Numbered from the stretch's first letter, positions 6,353-16,019 are shown. The stretch: DNA of 64,000 bases from Flavobacterium azooxidireducens (GCF_023195775.1 NZ_CP096205.1:1612001-1676000), one strand, 5' to 3'. Numbers and translations: made by a program. The notes: generated by a model from the letters alone, not told the origin.

Positions 6353-9300
6353 ATGAGTACGAAATTCGCTGAATACAAAGGACTTGACTTGCCAACTGTG
6401 GCATCGGAAGTACTGAAGTATTGGAAAGAAAACCACATTTTTGAACAAAGCATCACCACCCGTGAAGGGCAACAACCGTATGTGTTTTTTGAAGGGCCTC
6501 CTTCGGCCAACGGTTTGCCTGGAATCCACCACGTGATGGCTCGTGCGATTAAAGATATTTTTTGCCGTTATAAAACCCAAAAAGGCTTTCAAGTAAAACG
6601 TAAAGCCGGTTGGGACACCCACGGTTTGCCTGTAGAATTAGGAACTGAAAAAGAATTAGGCATTACCAAAGAAGACATCGGAAAAACAATTTCGATTGAA
6701 GAATACAACGAAGCGTGTAAAAAAACCGTTATGCGTTACACCGACGTGTGGAACGACCTAACCGAAAAAATGGGTTATTGGGTGGATATGGAAGATCCGT
6801 ATGTGACTTATAAATCCAAATATATGGAATCGGTTTGGTGGTTGTTGAAACAGATTTATGATAAAGATTTGTTGTATAAAGGGTACACCATTCAACCGTA
6901 TTCGCCAAAAGCAGGAACAGGTTTATCTTCGCACGAAGTTAATCAACCCGGAAGTTATAGAGATGTGACTGATACAACGGTTGTGGCACAATTCAAAACA
7001 AAACCGGAAACGTTACCTAAGTTTTTACAAGGTTTTGGGGATATTCATATTTTAGCTTGGACGACTACACCTTGGACGTTACCGAGTAATACAGCGTTGA
7101 CGGTTGGACCAAAAATTGACTATGTTTTAGTAAAGACTTTTAATCAATATACTTATCAACCGACAAACGTTATTCTAGCTAAAAATTTAGTTGGAAAACA
7201 ATTCGGAAAAGGATTTTTTGTTTCAACAGAAACTTCTGATTTTGAAAATTTCAAAGAAGGTGATAAAAATATTCCCTACCAAATTTTAACCGAATGCAAA
7301 GGTTCAGATTTAGTCGGAATTCGTTACGAACAATTAATGTCATTGGTACTACCTCATCAAAATCCTGAAAATGCTTTCAGAGTGATTTCAGGTGATTTTG
7401 TTACAACTGAAGATGGTACCGGAATCGTACACACCGCTCCGACTTTTGGTGCCGATGATGCGAAAGTGGCCAAAGAAGCTACACCGGAAGTTCCGCCAAT
7501 GTTAGTGTTGGATGAAAACGGTAATCCAGTTCCTTTAGTTGATTTACAAGGAAAATTCATCCAAGGTTTAGGTGATTTATCCGGTAAATACGTTAAAAAT
7601 GAATATTATGATGCCGGACAAGCACCGGAACGTTCTGCCGATGTTGAAATTGCTATTCAACTAAAAGAGGAAAATAAAGCATTTAAAGTTGAAAAATACG
7701 TTCACAGTTATCCGCACAGTTGGCGAACTGATGAACCGTTGTTATATTATCCGTTAGATTCTTGGTTCATCAAAGTAACCAAAATCAAAGACAGAATGTT
7801 CGATTTGAACGATACCATCAACTGGAAGCCAAAAGCAACCGGCGAAGGTCGTTTCGGAAACTGGTTAAAAAACGCCAACGACTGGAATTTATCCCGTTCA
7901 CGGTATTGGGGAATTCCGTTACCAATTTGGCGTACAGAAGACAAAACGGAAGAAGTTTTAATTGGTTCGGTGGAAGAATTATACCACGCCATTGAAAAAT
8001 CGGTTGAAGCAGGTTTCCAAAAGGAAAATCCGTTCAAAGGTTTTGAAATCGGCAATATGAGCGAAGAAAACTATGATTTAGTTGATTTGCATAAAAATGT
8101 GGTCGATGCCATCACATTAGTTTCCAAATCCGGAAAACCGATGAAACGGGAAGCCGATTTAATTGATGTTTGGTTCGACTCTGGTGCGATGCCGTATGCT
8201 CAATGGCATTATCCTTTTGAAAACAAAGAAAAAATTGATGAAGGGAAAGATTTCCCGGCCGATTTTATTGCCGAAGGAGTCGATCAAACGCGTGGATGGT
8301 TTTATACTTTACACGCCATCGGAACCTTGGTCTTTGATAAAGTTGCCTATAAAAATGTGGTTTCTAACGGATTAGTTTTAGACAAAAACGGACAAAAAAT
8401 GTCCAAACGTCTCGGAAACGCCGTTGATCCGTTTACCACGTTAGCAGAATACGGTCCGGATGCCACACGTTGGTATATGATTGCCAATGCGAATCCGTGG
8501 GATAATTTAAAATTTGATATTGAAGGTGTTGCGGAAGTTAGACGAAAGTTTTTCGGCACATTATATAATACCTATTCATTCTTTTCGTTGTATGCGAATA
8601 TAGATGGATTCACGTATAAAGAAGAAGAAGTTCCGCTTACTGAAAGACCTGAAATTGACCGTTGGATTTTATCTGAATTGCAAACATTAGTTCAATTAGT
8701 GGATGAAAGTTATGCAGATTACGAACCTACGAGAGCTGCGAGAGCAATTTCCGACTTTGTTCAGGAGAATTTAAGTAACTGGTACGTTCGTTTATGCCGA
8801 AGAAGATTTTGGAAAGGCGAATACGGTACCGATAAAATTGCGGCGTATCAAACGTTATACACGTGTTTAATCACGGTTGCTAAATTATCAGCTCCAATTG
8901 CTCCTTTCTTTATGGATAGGCTTTACAGAGATTTAACACAGGCAACACATTCAGAAAATTTTGACAGCGTACATTTGGCCGATTTTCCGAATTATGTTGA
9001 AAAATATGTTGATAAATCGTTGGAGAGTAAAATGATGAAAGCACAAACGGTTTCGTCGTTGGTTTTATCACTTCGTAAGAAGGAGATGATTAAGGTACGT
9101 CAACCGTTGCAAAAGGTAATGATTCCGATACTTGACAAAAATCAGCGGGCAGAAATTGAAGCAGTTTCAGACCTGATAAAAGCTGAAGTAAACGTAAAAG
9201 AAGTGGTGTTATTGGATGATGCTTCCGGAGTTTTAGTAAAGCAAATCAAGCCTAATTTTAAAGCTTTAGGCCCTCGTTTCGGAAAAGATATGGGGTTGAT

Positions 9301-9754
9301 TGCCAAAGAGATACAAGGATTTTCGCAGGAGCAAATTAATGAATTAGATCGAGAAGGTAGCTGTACGCTTGTTATTTCGGGAAATTCAATAACTTTAACA
9401 CAAGATGATGTGGAAATTTCTTCACAAGACATCCCGGGTTGGTTGGTTGCCAATGCAAACGGAATTACGGTTGCTTTAGACATCACTATCACCGATGAAT
9501 TGCGAAAAGAAGGGATTGCCAGAGAGTTAGTCAATCGCATTCAAAACCTTAGAAAGGACAGTGGTTTTGAAGTTACTGATAAAATAAAAGTTCAATTGAT
9601 GAGAAATGGTGTTTTAGAGGAAGCCATAATCGCAAATGAAACGTATATAAAGTCCGAAACGTTAACCGAATTGCTCGTTTTTGAAGACCATCTCGAAAAT
9701 GGTACGGAAATTGAGTTTGATGATATAAAAACACTAATAATAATTTCAAAATAG
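6353..9754 (+). CDS. ileS: Isoleucyl-tRNA synthetase
   Basis: A class I synthetase of 1133 residues that charges tRNA-Ile. GPPSANGLPGIHH (residues 48-60) is the HIGH-type signature, here GIHH. WTTTPWTLPSNTALTVGP and GTGIVHTAPTFGADD mark the CP1 editing domain that removes misacylated valine. KMSKR (682-686) is the KMSKS loop, and an anticodon-binding C-terminal half follows. The GLPG form of the first motif and the length fit the type 2 (eukaryote-like) IleRS group, often less sensitive to mupirocin; that is family knowledge, not seen here. The open frame extends to 6281, but the ATG at 6353 (MSTKFAEYKGLDLP) is chosen because TTACTTTCGC at about 6317-6326 looks like a -7 box just upstream. 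The DksA-like gene starts 6 bp downstream. Confidence 0.95.
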   Translation: MSTKFAEYKGLDLPTVASEVLKYWKENHIFEQSITTREGQQPYVFFEGPPSANGLPGIHHVMARAIKDIFCRYKTQKGFQVKRKAGWDTHGLPVELGTEKELGITKEDIGKTISIEEYNEACKKTVMRYTDVWNDLTEKMGYWVDMEDPYVTYKSKYMESVWWLLKQIYDKDLLYKGYTIQPYSPKAGTGLSSHEVNQPGSYRDVTDTTVVAQFKTKPETLPKFLQGFGDIHILAWTTTPWTLPSNTALTVGPKIDYVLVKTFNQYTYQPTNVILAKNLVGKQFGKGFFVSTETSDFENFKEGDKNIPYQILTECKGSDLVGIRYEQLMSLVLPHQNPENAFRVISGDFVTTEDGTGIVHTAPTFGADDAKVAKEATPEVPPMLVLDENGNPVPLVDLQGKFIQGLGDLSGKYVKNEYYDAGQAPERSADVEIAIQLKEENKAFKVEKYVHSYPHSWRTDEPLLYYPLDSWFIKVTKIKDRMFDLNDTINWKPKATGEGRFGNWLKNANDWNLSRSRYWGIPLPIWRTEDKTEEVLIGSVEELYHAIEKSVEAGFQKENPFKGFEIGNMSEENYDLVDLHKNVVDAITLVSKSGKPMKREADLIDVWFDSGAMPYAQWHYPFENKEKIDEGKDFPADFIAEGVDQTRGWFYTLHAIGTLVFDKVAYKNVVSNGLVLDKNGQKMSKRLGNAVDPFTTLAEYGPDATRWYMIANANPWDNLKFDIEGVAEVRRKFFGTLYNTYSFFSLYANIDGFTYKEEEVPLTERPEIDRWILSELQTLVQLVDESYADYEPTRAARAISDFVQENLSNWYVRLCRRRFWKGEYGTDKIAAYQTLYTCLITVAKLSAPIAPFFMDRLYRDLTQATHSENFDSVHLADFPNYVEKYVDKSLESKMMKAQTVSSLVLSLRKKEMIKVRQPLQKVMIPILDKNQRAEIEAVSDLIKAEVNVKEVVLLDDASGVLVKQIKPNFKALGPRFGKDMGLIAKEIQGFSQEQINELDREGSCTLVISGNSITLTQDDVEISSQDIPGWLVANANGITVALDITITDELRKEGIARELVNRIQNLRKDSGFEVTDKIKVQLMRNGVLEEAIIANETYIKSETLTELLVFEDHLENGTEIEFDDIKTLIIISK

Positions 9755-9760
9755 TTTAAT

Positions 9761-10141
9761 ATGACAGATGAAGTAGTACGATTCTCAGAAGCCGATTTGG
9801 CTGAGTTCAAAGAAATTATCCTAAAAAAAATTGAGAAAGCTCAAAACGATTTGGAACTAATCAAAAGTGCCTATATGAATGATTTGAATAATGGAACCGA
9901 TGATACATCGCCAACATTCAAAGCATTCGAAGAAGGTAGCGAAACAATGAGTAAAGAAGCCAACTCACAATTAGCCATTCGTCAAGAAAAATTTATCCGC
10001 GATTTAAAGAATGCTCTTTTCAGAGTAGAAAACAAAACGTATGGCGTTTGCAAAGTAACGGGTAAATTAATTTCAAAAGAACGTTTGAAATTGGTTCCAC
10101 ATGCTACGATGAGTATTGAAGCAAAAAATATGCAGCGATAA
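9761..10141 (+). CDS. DksA/TraR-family protein with degenerate zinc finger
   Basis: A 126-residue protein: an N-terminal coiled coil (about 10-45, AEFKEIILKKIEKAQNDLELIKSAY) and a C-terminal DksA/TraR module. The four-cysteine zinc finger is reduced to a single Cys (C97 in YGVCKVTGKLISKERL), with Thr and other residues at the expected partners. The acidic NNGTDDTSPTF loop lies where DksA has its coiled-coil tip. DksA proteins bind the RNA polymerase secondary channel. The gene lies 6 bp after ileS and is surely co-transcribed, a common Bacteroidota arrangement. Whether it acts in the stringent response is inference. The first ATG is used. Confidence 0.85.
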   Translation: MTDEVVRFSEADLAEFKEIILKKIEKAQNDLELIKSAYMNDLNNGTDDTSPTFKAFEEGSETMSKEANSQLAIRQEKFIRDLKNALFRVENKTYGVCKVTGKLISKERLKLVPHATMSIEAKNMQR

Positions 10142-10142
10142 A

Positions 10143-10185
10143 ATGAGCTGAGTTGCTGAGTAACTGAGTTGCTATGTAGCTGAGA
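10143..10185. repeat. Low-complexity GAGTTGCTGAG-type repeat
   Basis: GAGCTGAGTTGCTGAGTAACTGAG followed by degenerate copies of the 8-11 bp unit. The same unit appears near 2030-2065 and 3040-3060, always just after or before a gene end. Confidence 0.5.
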
Positions 10186-10210
10186 TTTGAAGGTGAAAAT
10201 AGTACATTAA

Positions 10211-10243
10211 AAAAGAGATAACTTTTTGGGTTATCTCTTTTTG
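10211..10243. terminator. Bidirectional terminator between convergent genes
   Basis: Perfect 11-bp stem AAAAGAGATAA/TTATCTCTTTT (10211-10221 and 10231-10241) with T-rich flanks on both strands, between the DksA-like gene and the convergent LVIVD lipoprotein gene. Confidence 0.85.
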
Positions 10244-10259
10244 TATAATAAAGTTAGAA

Positions 10260-11507
10260 TTAAAAATTCACCACACTAATCACTTCTAACGTATGATTTT
10301 CTCCATAATTATATTGGATGATTTTATTGATTCCAACTGCAATTAAATGCGTATCTAAAGCAATCACATCTTTCACTTCGTCTTCGTAGGTGTTTTCTAA
10401 AGTTAATTCGGCTGAATTTGTAGCATCAAAAACATTCAAATTTCCATCGGCACACACATACAAAATATCATCTTTTATTCCCAATCCGTAAGGTTGATTC
10501 AATAAATAAGTTGAAATTAAGGTTGGATTTTGAATATTGGTAATATCAATTATGTTAACTTGGTCTTCAATTGAACCACAGTTTGAGCCACCACGAACAG
10601 TAATATATGCCGTATTACCAAAAACCACTACCGGATCACAAGCTGTTGCGTGAGCAAAACCGGACACAAAATAAGGGTTAAACTCATCAACCGCATTTAC
10701 AATGTACATTCCGTTAGTTGATCCAACGAAAAGAAAATCCTTCTGTTTGAATAACGTTTCAAAAACACCGCCTCCAAGCCATTCATTCATATAAACTTCT
10801 TTATCAAAAAAAGTATTGGTTGGATTAGTGATATTAAATACGTTTAACGAATAAGCTTCAACCGTGTACAATGCATTATTATTAATTTGAAACTTAGCAA
10901 ACGAACCACCTGTTCCAACGGCATTTCCTGCAGCACTTTCAAAATTTCCTAACGCATCATTAAATATGCCTAAATCCTGATTTCTCGGTCTGCTTCTGGT
11001 TTCAATGGTAAAACCAATCATAATTTCACCAACTCCGGGATAAATTTCATAATCCAAAAATTCAGCTTCATCAGGAAAAACAGGATAAAAATCAAACACA
11101 TTTTCAACCGTTTGAACTTGTGTAATATTGGATATATTCGATAAATCAAAAACGACTAAATCCATAAAATTATCAGCAAATAAATAATTTCCTTTTACCG
11201 ATATATCGTGAACTCCACCAAGGTTAATAAAGGCGATATTTTGCGGACTCGCCGGATTAGAATTATCAAAAATATGAATACCCGATTCCTGAGCAATATA
11301 AAATAACAAGTTTTGAGCAATGTAAATTTTACCGTCTGAATCGGTTTGTTTGGCACCGGTCACTGAAATCGAAGTTCGAAGTTCTTGCACGGATTTAATC
11401 ACAGGAACCGCAAATTTTGCAGTATCTGTTGAGGAAGCATCATCTTCGTTACAGCTAACAAAAAAGGTAGCTGTAAAGAGGAGCAAAAAAAGTTTTAATG
11501 TTTTCAT
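10260..11507 (-). CDS. LVIVD-repeat surface lipoprotein
   Basis: A 415-residue protein starting at ATG 11505-11507, chosen because MKTLKLFLLLFTATFFVSC is a textbook lipoprotein signal ending in Cys; the open frame upstream of it lacks such a signal. NEDD directly after the Cys matches the acidic export signal that sends Bacteroidota lipoproteins to the cell surface. The body is a beta-propeller-like series of LVIVD repeats with D-x-S/T-N-I/P-x-x-P units (IFDNSNPASPQNIAFINLGG, VFDLSNISNITQVQTV, VFNITNPTN, IIDITNIQNPTLISTYLL). Its ligand is unknown. It is a single gene convergent with the ileS operon. Confidence 0.8.
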   Translation of the reverse strand: MKTLKLFLLLFTATFFVSCNEDDASSTDTAKFAVPVIKSVQELRTSISVTGAKQTDSDGKIYIAQNLLFYIAQESGIHIFDNSNPASPQNIAFINLGGVHDISVKGNYLFADNFMDLVVFDLSNISNITQVQTVENVFDFYPVFPDEAEFLDYEIYPGVGEIMIGFTIETRSRPRNQDLGIFNDALGNFESAAGNAVGTGGSFAKFQINNNALYTVEAYSLNVFNITNPTNTFFDKEVYMNEWLGGGVFETLFKQKDFLFVGSTNGMYIVNAVDEFNPYFVSGFAHATACDPVVVFGNTAYITVRGGSNCGSIEDQVNIIDITNIQNPTLISTYLLNQPYGLGIKDDILYVCADGNLNVFDATNSAELTLENTYEDEVKDVIALDTHLIAVGINKIIQYNYGENHTLEVISVVNF

Positions 11508-11651
11508 TATCAGTTTGGTTAGGTTAAACAAATGTAAATACATTTAGATAAATGAAAGATGTAAAAATTGTAAAAGGTTGCGTGAAATGCTAAAAATTAT
11601 TTAAAGTTTTAGCCGTTATCGGATATTTCCTTTTTTGTTTGAGAATATTGC

Positions 11652-11659
11652 TATTTTTG
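11652..11659 (+). promoter_or_regulatory. Promoter -7 box of lspA
   Basis: TATTTTTG matches the Bacteroidota -7 consensus TAnnTTTG and lies 18 bp before the chosen lspA ATG. It makes the longer upstream start at 11639 unlikely. Confidence 0.55.
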
Positions 11660-11677
11660 CAGCATAAAATCTTAAGA

Positions 11678-12313
11678 ATGTCTTTAAAGAAAGCCTATTT
11701 GATCGTCATAATCATCTTATTAGTTGATCAGATATCTAAACTATATATCAAAACCAATTTTGTTTTAGGTGAAGAAATTAAAGTTTTCGATTGGTTCCGA
11801 ATTCATTTTATCGAAAATGAAGGCATGGCTTGGGGAACCAAAATTCCGGGCGATCACGGAAAGTTATTCTTAACTTTATTCCGAATTGTAGCTGTTTTTG
11901 GTATTGGTTATTGGTTATGGGATAGTGTAAAAAAACACAGTTCAAACTACTTAATTGTTGCCGTTGCACTAATTCTTGCCGGAGCTTTTGGAAACATCAT
12001 CGACAGTGTTTTTTATGGCGTAATTTTTAATGACAGTCATTATGCCGCTTCAACTTTGTTTTCAGACAATCCTTATGGTACTTGGTTTCACGGAAAAGTA
12101 GTCGACATGCTTTATTTCCCAATCTGGAAAGGTACACTACCGGAATGGATTCCGTTTGTTGGAGGAAATTACTTTACCTTTTTTAATGCCATATTTAACA
12201 TTGCTGATATGGCGATTTCTACCGGAGTTGGAATTTTAATTGTTTTCAACAAAAGAGCTTTTGGCACAACTGAAAAAGAAGAAGTTGTATCAAACAATGA
12301 AATTTCTGCTTAA
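11678..12313 (+). CDS. lspA: Lipoprotein signal peptidase (signal peptidase II)
   Basis: A 211-residue inner-membrane aspartic peptidase that cleaves prolipoprotein signal peptides after lipid modification. Four membrane segments are visible (about 5-22, 64-85, 91-112, 165-190). The catalytic pair lies in GNIIDSVFYG and FNIADMAISTG; GAFGNIID and FFNAIFNIAD are the two diagnostic family blocks. An extra segment of about 40 residues between them (HYAASTLFSDNPYGTWFHG) is typical of Bacteroidota LspA. The ATG at 11678 is preferred over the frame start at 11639 because a TAnnTTTG box lies between them. The 3' end overlaps the convergent folate gene by 4 bp. Confidence 0.93.
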   Translation: MSLKKAYLIVIIILLVDQISKLYIKTNFVLGEEIKVFDWFRIHFIENEGMAWGTKIPGDHGKLFLTLFRIVAVFGIGYWLWDSVKKHSSNYLIVAVALILAGAFGNIIDSVFYGVIFNDSHYAASTLFSDNPYGTWFHGKVVDMLYFPIWKGTLPEWIPFVGGNYFTFFNAIFNIADMAISTGVGILIVFNKRAFGTTEKEEVVSNNEISA

Positions 12314-12876
12314 TTAAATTGATAAATTTTTGAAGGCGTAACGCAATAATTCAGCGGAATATCCGATTCAAAAACATCCTCGATTTTCTCTTCCGCTTCA
12401 AAAAAAGATAACCCAATTTTGATGGTTTCGGGATTACATTCAGCTAAAAATTGATCATAAAATCCCTTTCCATATCCAACACGATGTCCTTGTAAATTAA
12501 AAGCTAAAAGTGGCACAAAAACCACTTCAATCATAGAAACAGGAACTTCCAAACCATTCATCGGTTCAGGAATATTGTATTCGTTTTTTTTGATTTTGGT
12601 ATTATCCGTCAACAAAAAATGCGTCATTTTTCGGGTTTCAAAATCACTTTTTGCAATCACAATTTCTTTGTCTTTTCCGGCTAAAATTTGCAGAATAAAT
12701 TCAGTATCAACTTCTTTCAATTCTTCAATCGTTAAGAACAAATGATAATAGGTTTTATCCCAACAATTCAAACGAAGCAATTGGTTGGCAATAGCCATAC
12801 TTTTTTCTTCAATTTCTTGTTCAGAAAGAGCAGCTCTAAGTGATTTGTAATGTAACCGAAGTTCTTTTTTATGCAT
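12310..12876 (-). CDS. 5-formyltetrahydrofolate cyclo-ligase
   Basis: A 188-residue protein of the 5-FTHF cyclo-ligase (MTHFS) family, which converts 5-formyl-THF with ATP to 5,10-methenyl-THF. Diagnostic blocks are the N-terminal MHKKELRLHYKSLRAAL (basic ATP-binding segment), VFVPLLAFNLQGHRVGYGKGFYDQFL (substrate and Mg-ATP motif with GYGKGFYD) and the final KIGLSFFEAEE. Length is normal. It starts inside the last 8 bp of the upstream PLP decarboxylase gene on the same strand, so translation is probably coupled, and converges with lspA with a 4-bp overlap. Confidence 0.92.
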   Translation of the reverse strand: MHKKELRLHYKSLRAALSEQEIEEKSMAIANQLLRLNCWDKTYYHLFLTIEELKEVDTEFILQILAGKDKEIVIAKSDFETRKMTHFLLTDNTKIKKNEYNIPEPMNGLEVPVSMIEVVFVPLLAFNLQGHRVGYGKGFYDQFLAECNPETIKIGLSFFEAEEKIEDVFESDIPLNYCVTPSKIYQFN

Positions 12877-14107
12877 AAACCGAAGCTTTCAATTCGACTA
12901 TAAATGTAATTAAATGTTCGGGTTCCACATGATTCATCACCACAATTTTATACCATTTATTATCATTCAAATGCGATTGCGGCACGAGTTTAAAACGATT
13001 GGCAATTTCTTTAGAGATATATTCGGCATGAATGGTAACAATATTCATAAACGGTTCTCTAAAGTAGTTGACGCCTATTTTATCTAGTTCTCGGCATAAA
13101 AAATCGGTTCGTCCTTGCAAGGTACTTACTTTTTCAAACCAACCATGCGGACCATACGTAGAAAGAATCATCCACACAGCAATAGCATTGGCTCCTGAAC
13201 GGCTTCCGCAAAGTGTTACATCCATTCCTTCCACATATTCAGCTTCTCGTGTAAGGACATGATGAATGAGGTCTTTTCGGCAAATAAAAATACCGGTTCC
13301 ATACGGAGCTTGAAGCATTTTATGAGCATCAATTGTGATGGAACTAATATCAGGGTTGGCAAAATTTATAATCGAATCCGGATTGCTAAACGGATAAACA
13401 AATCCGCCATAAGCTCCATCCACATGCAATTTGAATGATAATTTCAACTCGTTTAAAACAGTAATATAATCATTGGGATTATCAACAGAACCAAACATAG
13501 TTGTTCCCATATTTGATACTACAATAAAGTGTTTTTTGCCATTTAGATGAGCTCTTTCTAAAATAGTTTGCAAAGCCTTCTTGTCAATTTCACGAGTATT
13601 AAAATCAACCGGAATTTTTAACCAATCCAATTGCAATAAATTGGCTCCTTTCGGGATAGAATAGTGCGTGTCTTCTGAAGAAATGATGGCAATTTCGTTC
13701 AAATTTGCATTGCATTCATGTTGAAAATAATTTCGATACATCCACAAAGCTTGAATGTTTGCTTCGGTTCCACCGGGTGAAATATAGCCGTCAAACGCAT
13801 TGGGTTTTGATTTAAAAACATCAATGGCCAAAGCCTCTAATACTTCCCGTTCCAATTGTTGTGTGCCGCTGAAAACACTTTCAGAATCACCTAACGTGTG
13901 ACAGCCAATGTGGTTTGGATTGGCCACAAACGTTTGCAAAGTTGGAGCTTCTTTCAGAAAAGGAGCATCGTCATAAAACACTTTCCCGTCTAATTTTGAA
14001 GCTGGAAAACCCAACGAAATATCTTTTGAAAAGTTCACGTTTTCTTCCAAAGCCATTTGAATTCGGTTCAACCGTTCCTGATGTGTATATTTTTTCCAAT
14101 AATTCAT
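12869..14107 (-). CDS. PLP-dependent group II decarboxylase-like protein
   Basis: A 412-residue fold-type I PLP enzyme. With the ATG at 14105-14107, the Schiff-base lysine is K263 in TIDAHKMLQAPYGTG, the pyridine-nitrogen aspartate D230 in HVDGAYGG, and the ring-stacking histidine H148 in SSEDTHYSIPKG. SPGGTEANIQALW is the phosphate-binding loop. It resembles histidine decarboxylase and glutamate decarboxylase-like proteins of Flavobacteria (annotated variously as aminotransferase class V or pyridoxal-dependent decarboxylase); the substrate cannot be decided. A GTG two codons upstream is an alternative start. It overlaps the cyclo-ligase gene by 8 bp. The divergent neighbour is uvrC. Confidence 0.82.
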   Translation of the reverse strand: MNYWKKYTHQERLNRIQMALEENVNFSKDISLGFPASKLDGKVFYDDAPFLKEAPTLQTFVANPNHIGCHTLGDSESVFSGTQQLEREVLEALAIDVFKSKPNAFDGYISPGGTEANIQALWMYRNYFQHECNANLNEIAIISSEDTHYSIPKGANLLQLDWLKIPVDFNTREIDKKALQTILERAHLNGKKHFIVVSNMGTTMFGSVDNPNDYITVLNELKLSFKLHVDGAYGGFVYPFSNPDSIINFANPDISSITIDAHKMLQAPYGTGIFICRKDLIHHVLTREAEYVEGMDVTLCGSRSGANAIAVWMILSTYGPHGWFEKVSTLQGRTDFLCRELDKIGVNYFREPFMNIVTIHAEYISKEIANRFKLVPQSHLNDNKWYKIVVMNHVEPEHLITFIVELKASVYA

Positions 14108-14199
14108 AATCACTATTTCGGCAAAACTAAGGGGTTTCGCAGAAAGGAAATATGATAAATGTTAGTTGGCGAACTATTGCACGCTCCTTTTTTTACTAA

Positions 14200-14207
14200 T
14201 ATATTTG
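14200..14207 (+). promoter_or_regulatory. Promoter -7 box immediately before uvrC
   Basis: TATATTTG is a perfect TAnnTTTG box ending only 4 bp before the uvrC ATG. Transcription would start at or within a few bases of the start codon, implying a leaderless mRNA. Confidence 0.55.
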
Positions 14208-14211
14208 TACA

Positions 14212-16008
14212 ATGCAGACTAATTCTTTAGAACTCCAACTTCAAACCCTTCCCGACGGTCCGGGAGTCTATCAGTATTATGACAAAGAAGGAAAGATTTT
14301 GTATGTTGGAAAAGCAAAAAACCTCAAAAAAAGAGTTACTTCCTATTTTACTAAGTCGCATGAGAATTACAAAACAGCCGTTTTAGTCAAAAAAATTGTC
14401 GAAATCAAGCACATAGTCGTTTTGTCTGAGCAAGATGCACTTTTGCTCGAAAATAACTTGATTAAAAAATTACAACCTCGATACAACATCAACCTCAAGG
14501 ACGACAAAACCTATCCGTGGATTTGCATCAAAAAAGAACCATTTTCACGCATTTTCCCCACTCGAAAAATGATCAAAGACGGCTCTGAATATTTTGGCCC
14601 TTATACCAATTTCAAAATCGTCAATACGCTTTTGGATTTAATCAAAGAATTGTATCCGTTGAGAACGTGCAATTACGATTTAAATGAACAAAACATCCAA
14701 AACCACAAATACAAAGTCTGTTTAGAATACCACATCGGCAATTGCAAAGGTCCGTGTGAAGGATTGGAAACACTCGAAAATTATCAAAAACACGTGGATG
14801 CCATCCGCGAAATTTTAAAAGGAAACTTCAAAGAAAGTCTAAAAGATTTCAAACAAAAAATGAACGCTTTTGCCGCCGAAATGCAATTTGAAGAAGCTCA
14901 AAAAATCAAAGAAAAAATAGAAGTTTTAGAAAATTACCAAGCCAAGTCCACCATTCTCAACCCAAAATTATCCAATATCGATGTGTTTTCAATTGTTTCC
15001 GATGAAACTATGGCGTATGTCAATTTTCTTCAAATTGCTCACGGAGCCATCATTCGTTCGCACACACTCGAACTCAAAAAGAAATTGGATGAATCTGATG
15101 AAGAACTTCTTGAACTCGCAGTTGTAGAACTTCGCGAACGTTTCCATCTCACATCCAAAGAAATAATTTTACCGTTTGAACTCGATTTTGGCGACAAAAT
15201 TAAAATCACCGTTCCGCAATTGGGCGACAAAAAACAAATACTCGAACTCTCGCAACGTAACGCCAAATACCATCGTTTGGAGCAGTTAAAACAAATTCAA
15301 ATCGTAGATCCGGAAAGGCATACCAACCGAATTATGGCTCAAATGCAAAAAGATTTACGTCTTTCGGTCGAACCGCGTCACATTGAATGTTTTGACAACT
15401 CAAACATTCAAGGAACCAATCCTGTGGCGGCTTGCGTGGTTTTTAAGGATGGCAAACCCAGCAAAAAAGACTACCGCCATTTCAACATCAAAACCGTCGA
15501 AGGTCCCGATGATTTTGCCTCGATGGAAGAAGTCGTTTACCGTCGCTACAAACGCCTGCTTGACGAACAACAATCGCTGCCGCAACTCATCATAATCGAC
15601 GGTGGAAAAGGACAATTGTCATCGGCTCTCAAAAGTTTAGATGCGTTAAATTTACGCGGAAAAATCGCCATAATTGGCATTGCCAAACGGCTCGAAGAAC
15701 TATATTATCCGGGCGATTCCGTGCCGTTGTACCTAGATAAAAAATCCGAAACACTCAAAATTATACAGCAATTACGAAACGAAGCTCACCGATTTGGCAT
15801 CACGCATCATCGCGATAAACGAAGCAAATCGGCTTTGCAAACATCGCTCGAAACCATTCCTGGCATCGGCGAAAAAACCATGATTACGTTACTAAAACAT
15901 TTCAAAAGTGTTAAAAGATTAGCATTAGCCACCAAAAATGAAATTTCTGTTGTGGTTGGTACATCAAAAGCAAAAAAAATTCACGAATTTTACAAAAATA
16001 AAATCTAA
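14212..16008 (+). CDS. uvrC: Excinuclease ABC subunit C
   Basis: A 598-residue protein that makes both incisions in nucleotide excision repair. Domains in order: GIY-YIG nuclease (about 15-95, GVYQYYDKEGKILYVGKAKN), a Cys-containing linker (TCNYD, KVCLEYHIGNCKGPCEG), the UVR motif (about 200-240, FAAEMQFEEAQKIKEKIE) that contacts UvrB, the RNase H-like second nuclease (about 385-500, IECFDNSNIQGTNPVAACVV and LIIIDGGKGQLSSA with its catalytic Asp residues), and a C-terminal helix-hairpin-helix (TIPGIGEKTMITLLKHF). Complete and of normal size. The start is fixed by the promoter box 4 bp upstream. The patatin gene follows after 11 bp. Confidence 0.96.
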   Translation: MQTNSLELQLQTLPDGPGVYQYYDKEGKILYVGKAKNLKKRVTSYFTKSHENYKTAVLVKKIVEIKHIVVLSEQDALLLENNLIKKLQPRYNINLKDDKTYPWICIKKEPFSRIFPTRKMIKDGSEYFGPYTNFKIVNTLLDLIKELYPLRTCNYDLNEQNIQNHKYKVCLEYHIGNCKGPCEGLETLENYQKHVDAIREILKGNFKESLKDFKQKMNAFAAEMQFEEAQKIKEKIEVLENYQAKSTILNPKLSNIDVFSIVSDETMAYVNFLQIAHGAIIRSHTLELKKKLDESDEELLELAVVELRERFHLTSKEIILPFELDFGDKIKITVPQLGDKKQILELSQRNAKYHRLEQLKQIQIVDPERHTNRIMAQMQKDLRLSVEPRHIECFDNSNIQGTNPVAACVVFKDGKPSKKDYRHFNIKTVEGPDDFASMEEVVYRRYKRLLDEQQSLPQLIIIDGGKGQLSSALKSLDALNLRGKIAIIGIAKRLEELYYPGDSVPLYLDKKSETLKIIQQLRNEAHRFGITHHRDKRSKSALQTSLETIPGIGEKTMITLLKHFKSVKRLALATKNEISVVVGTSKAKKIHEFYKNKI

Positions 16009-16019
16009 CTCAATACAAT

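Noticed and set aside
8163..8375. Overlapping frames inside ileS
   Set aside because: Shadows of the long, motif-complete synthetase frame.
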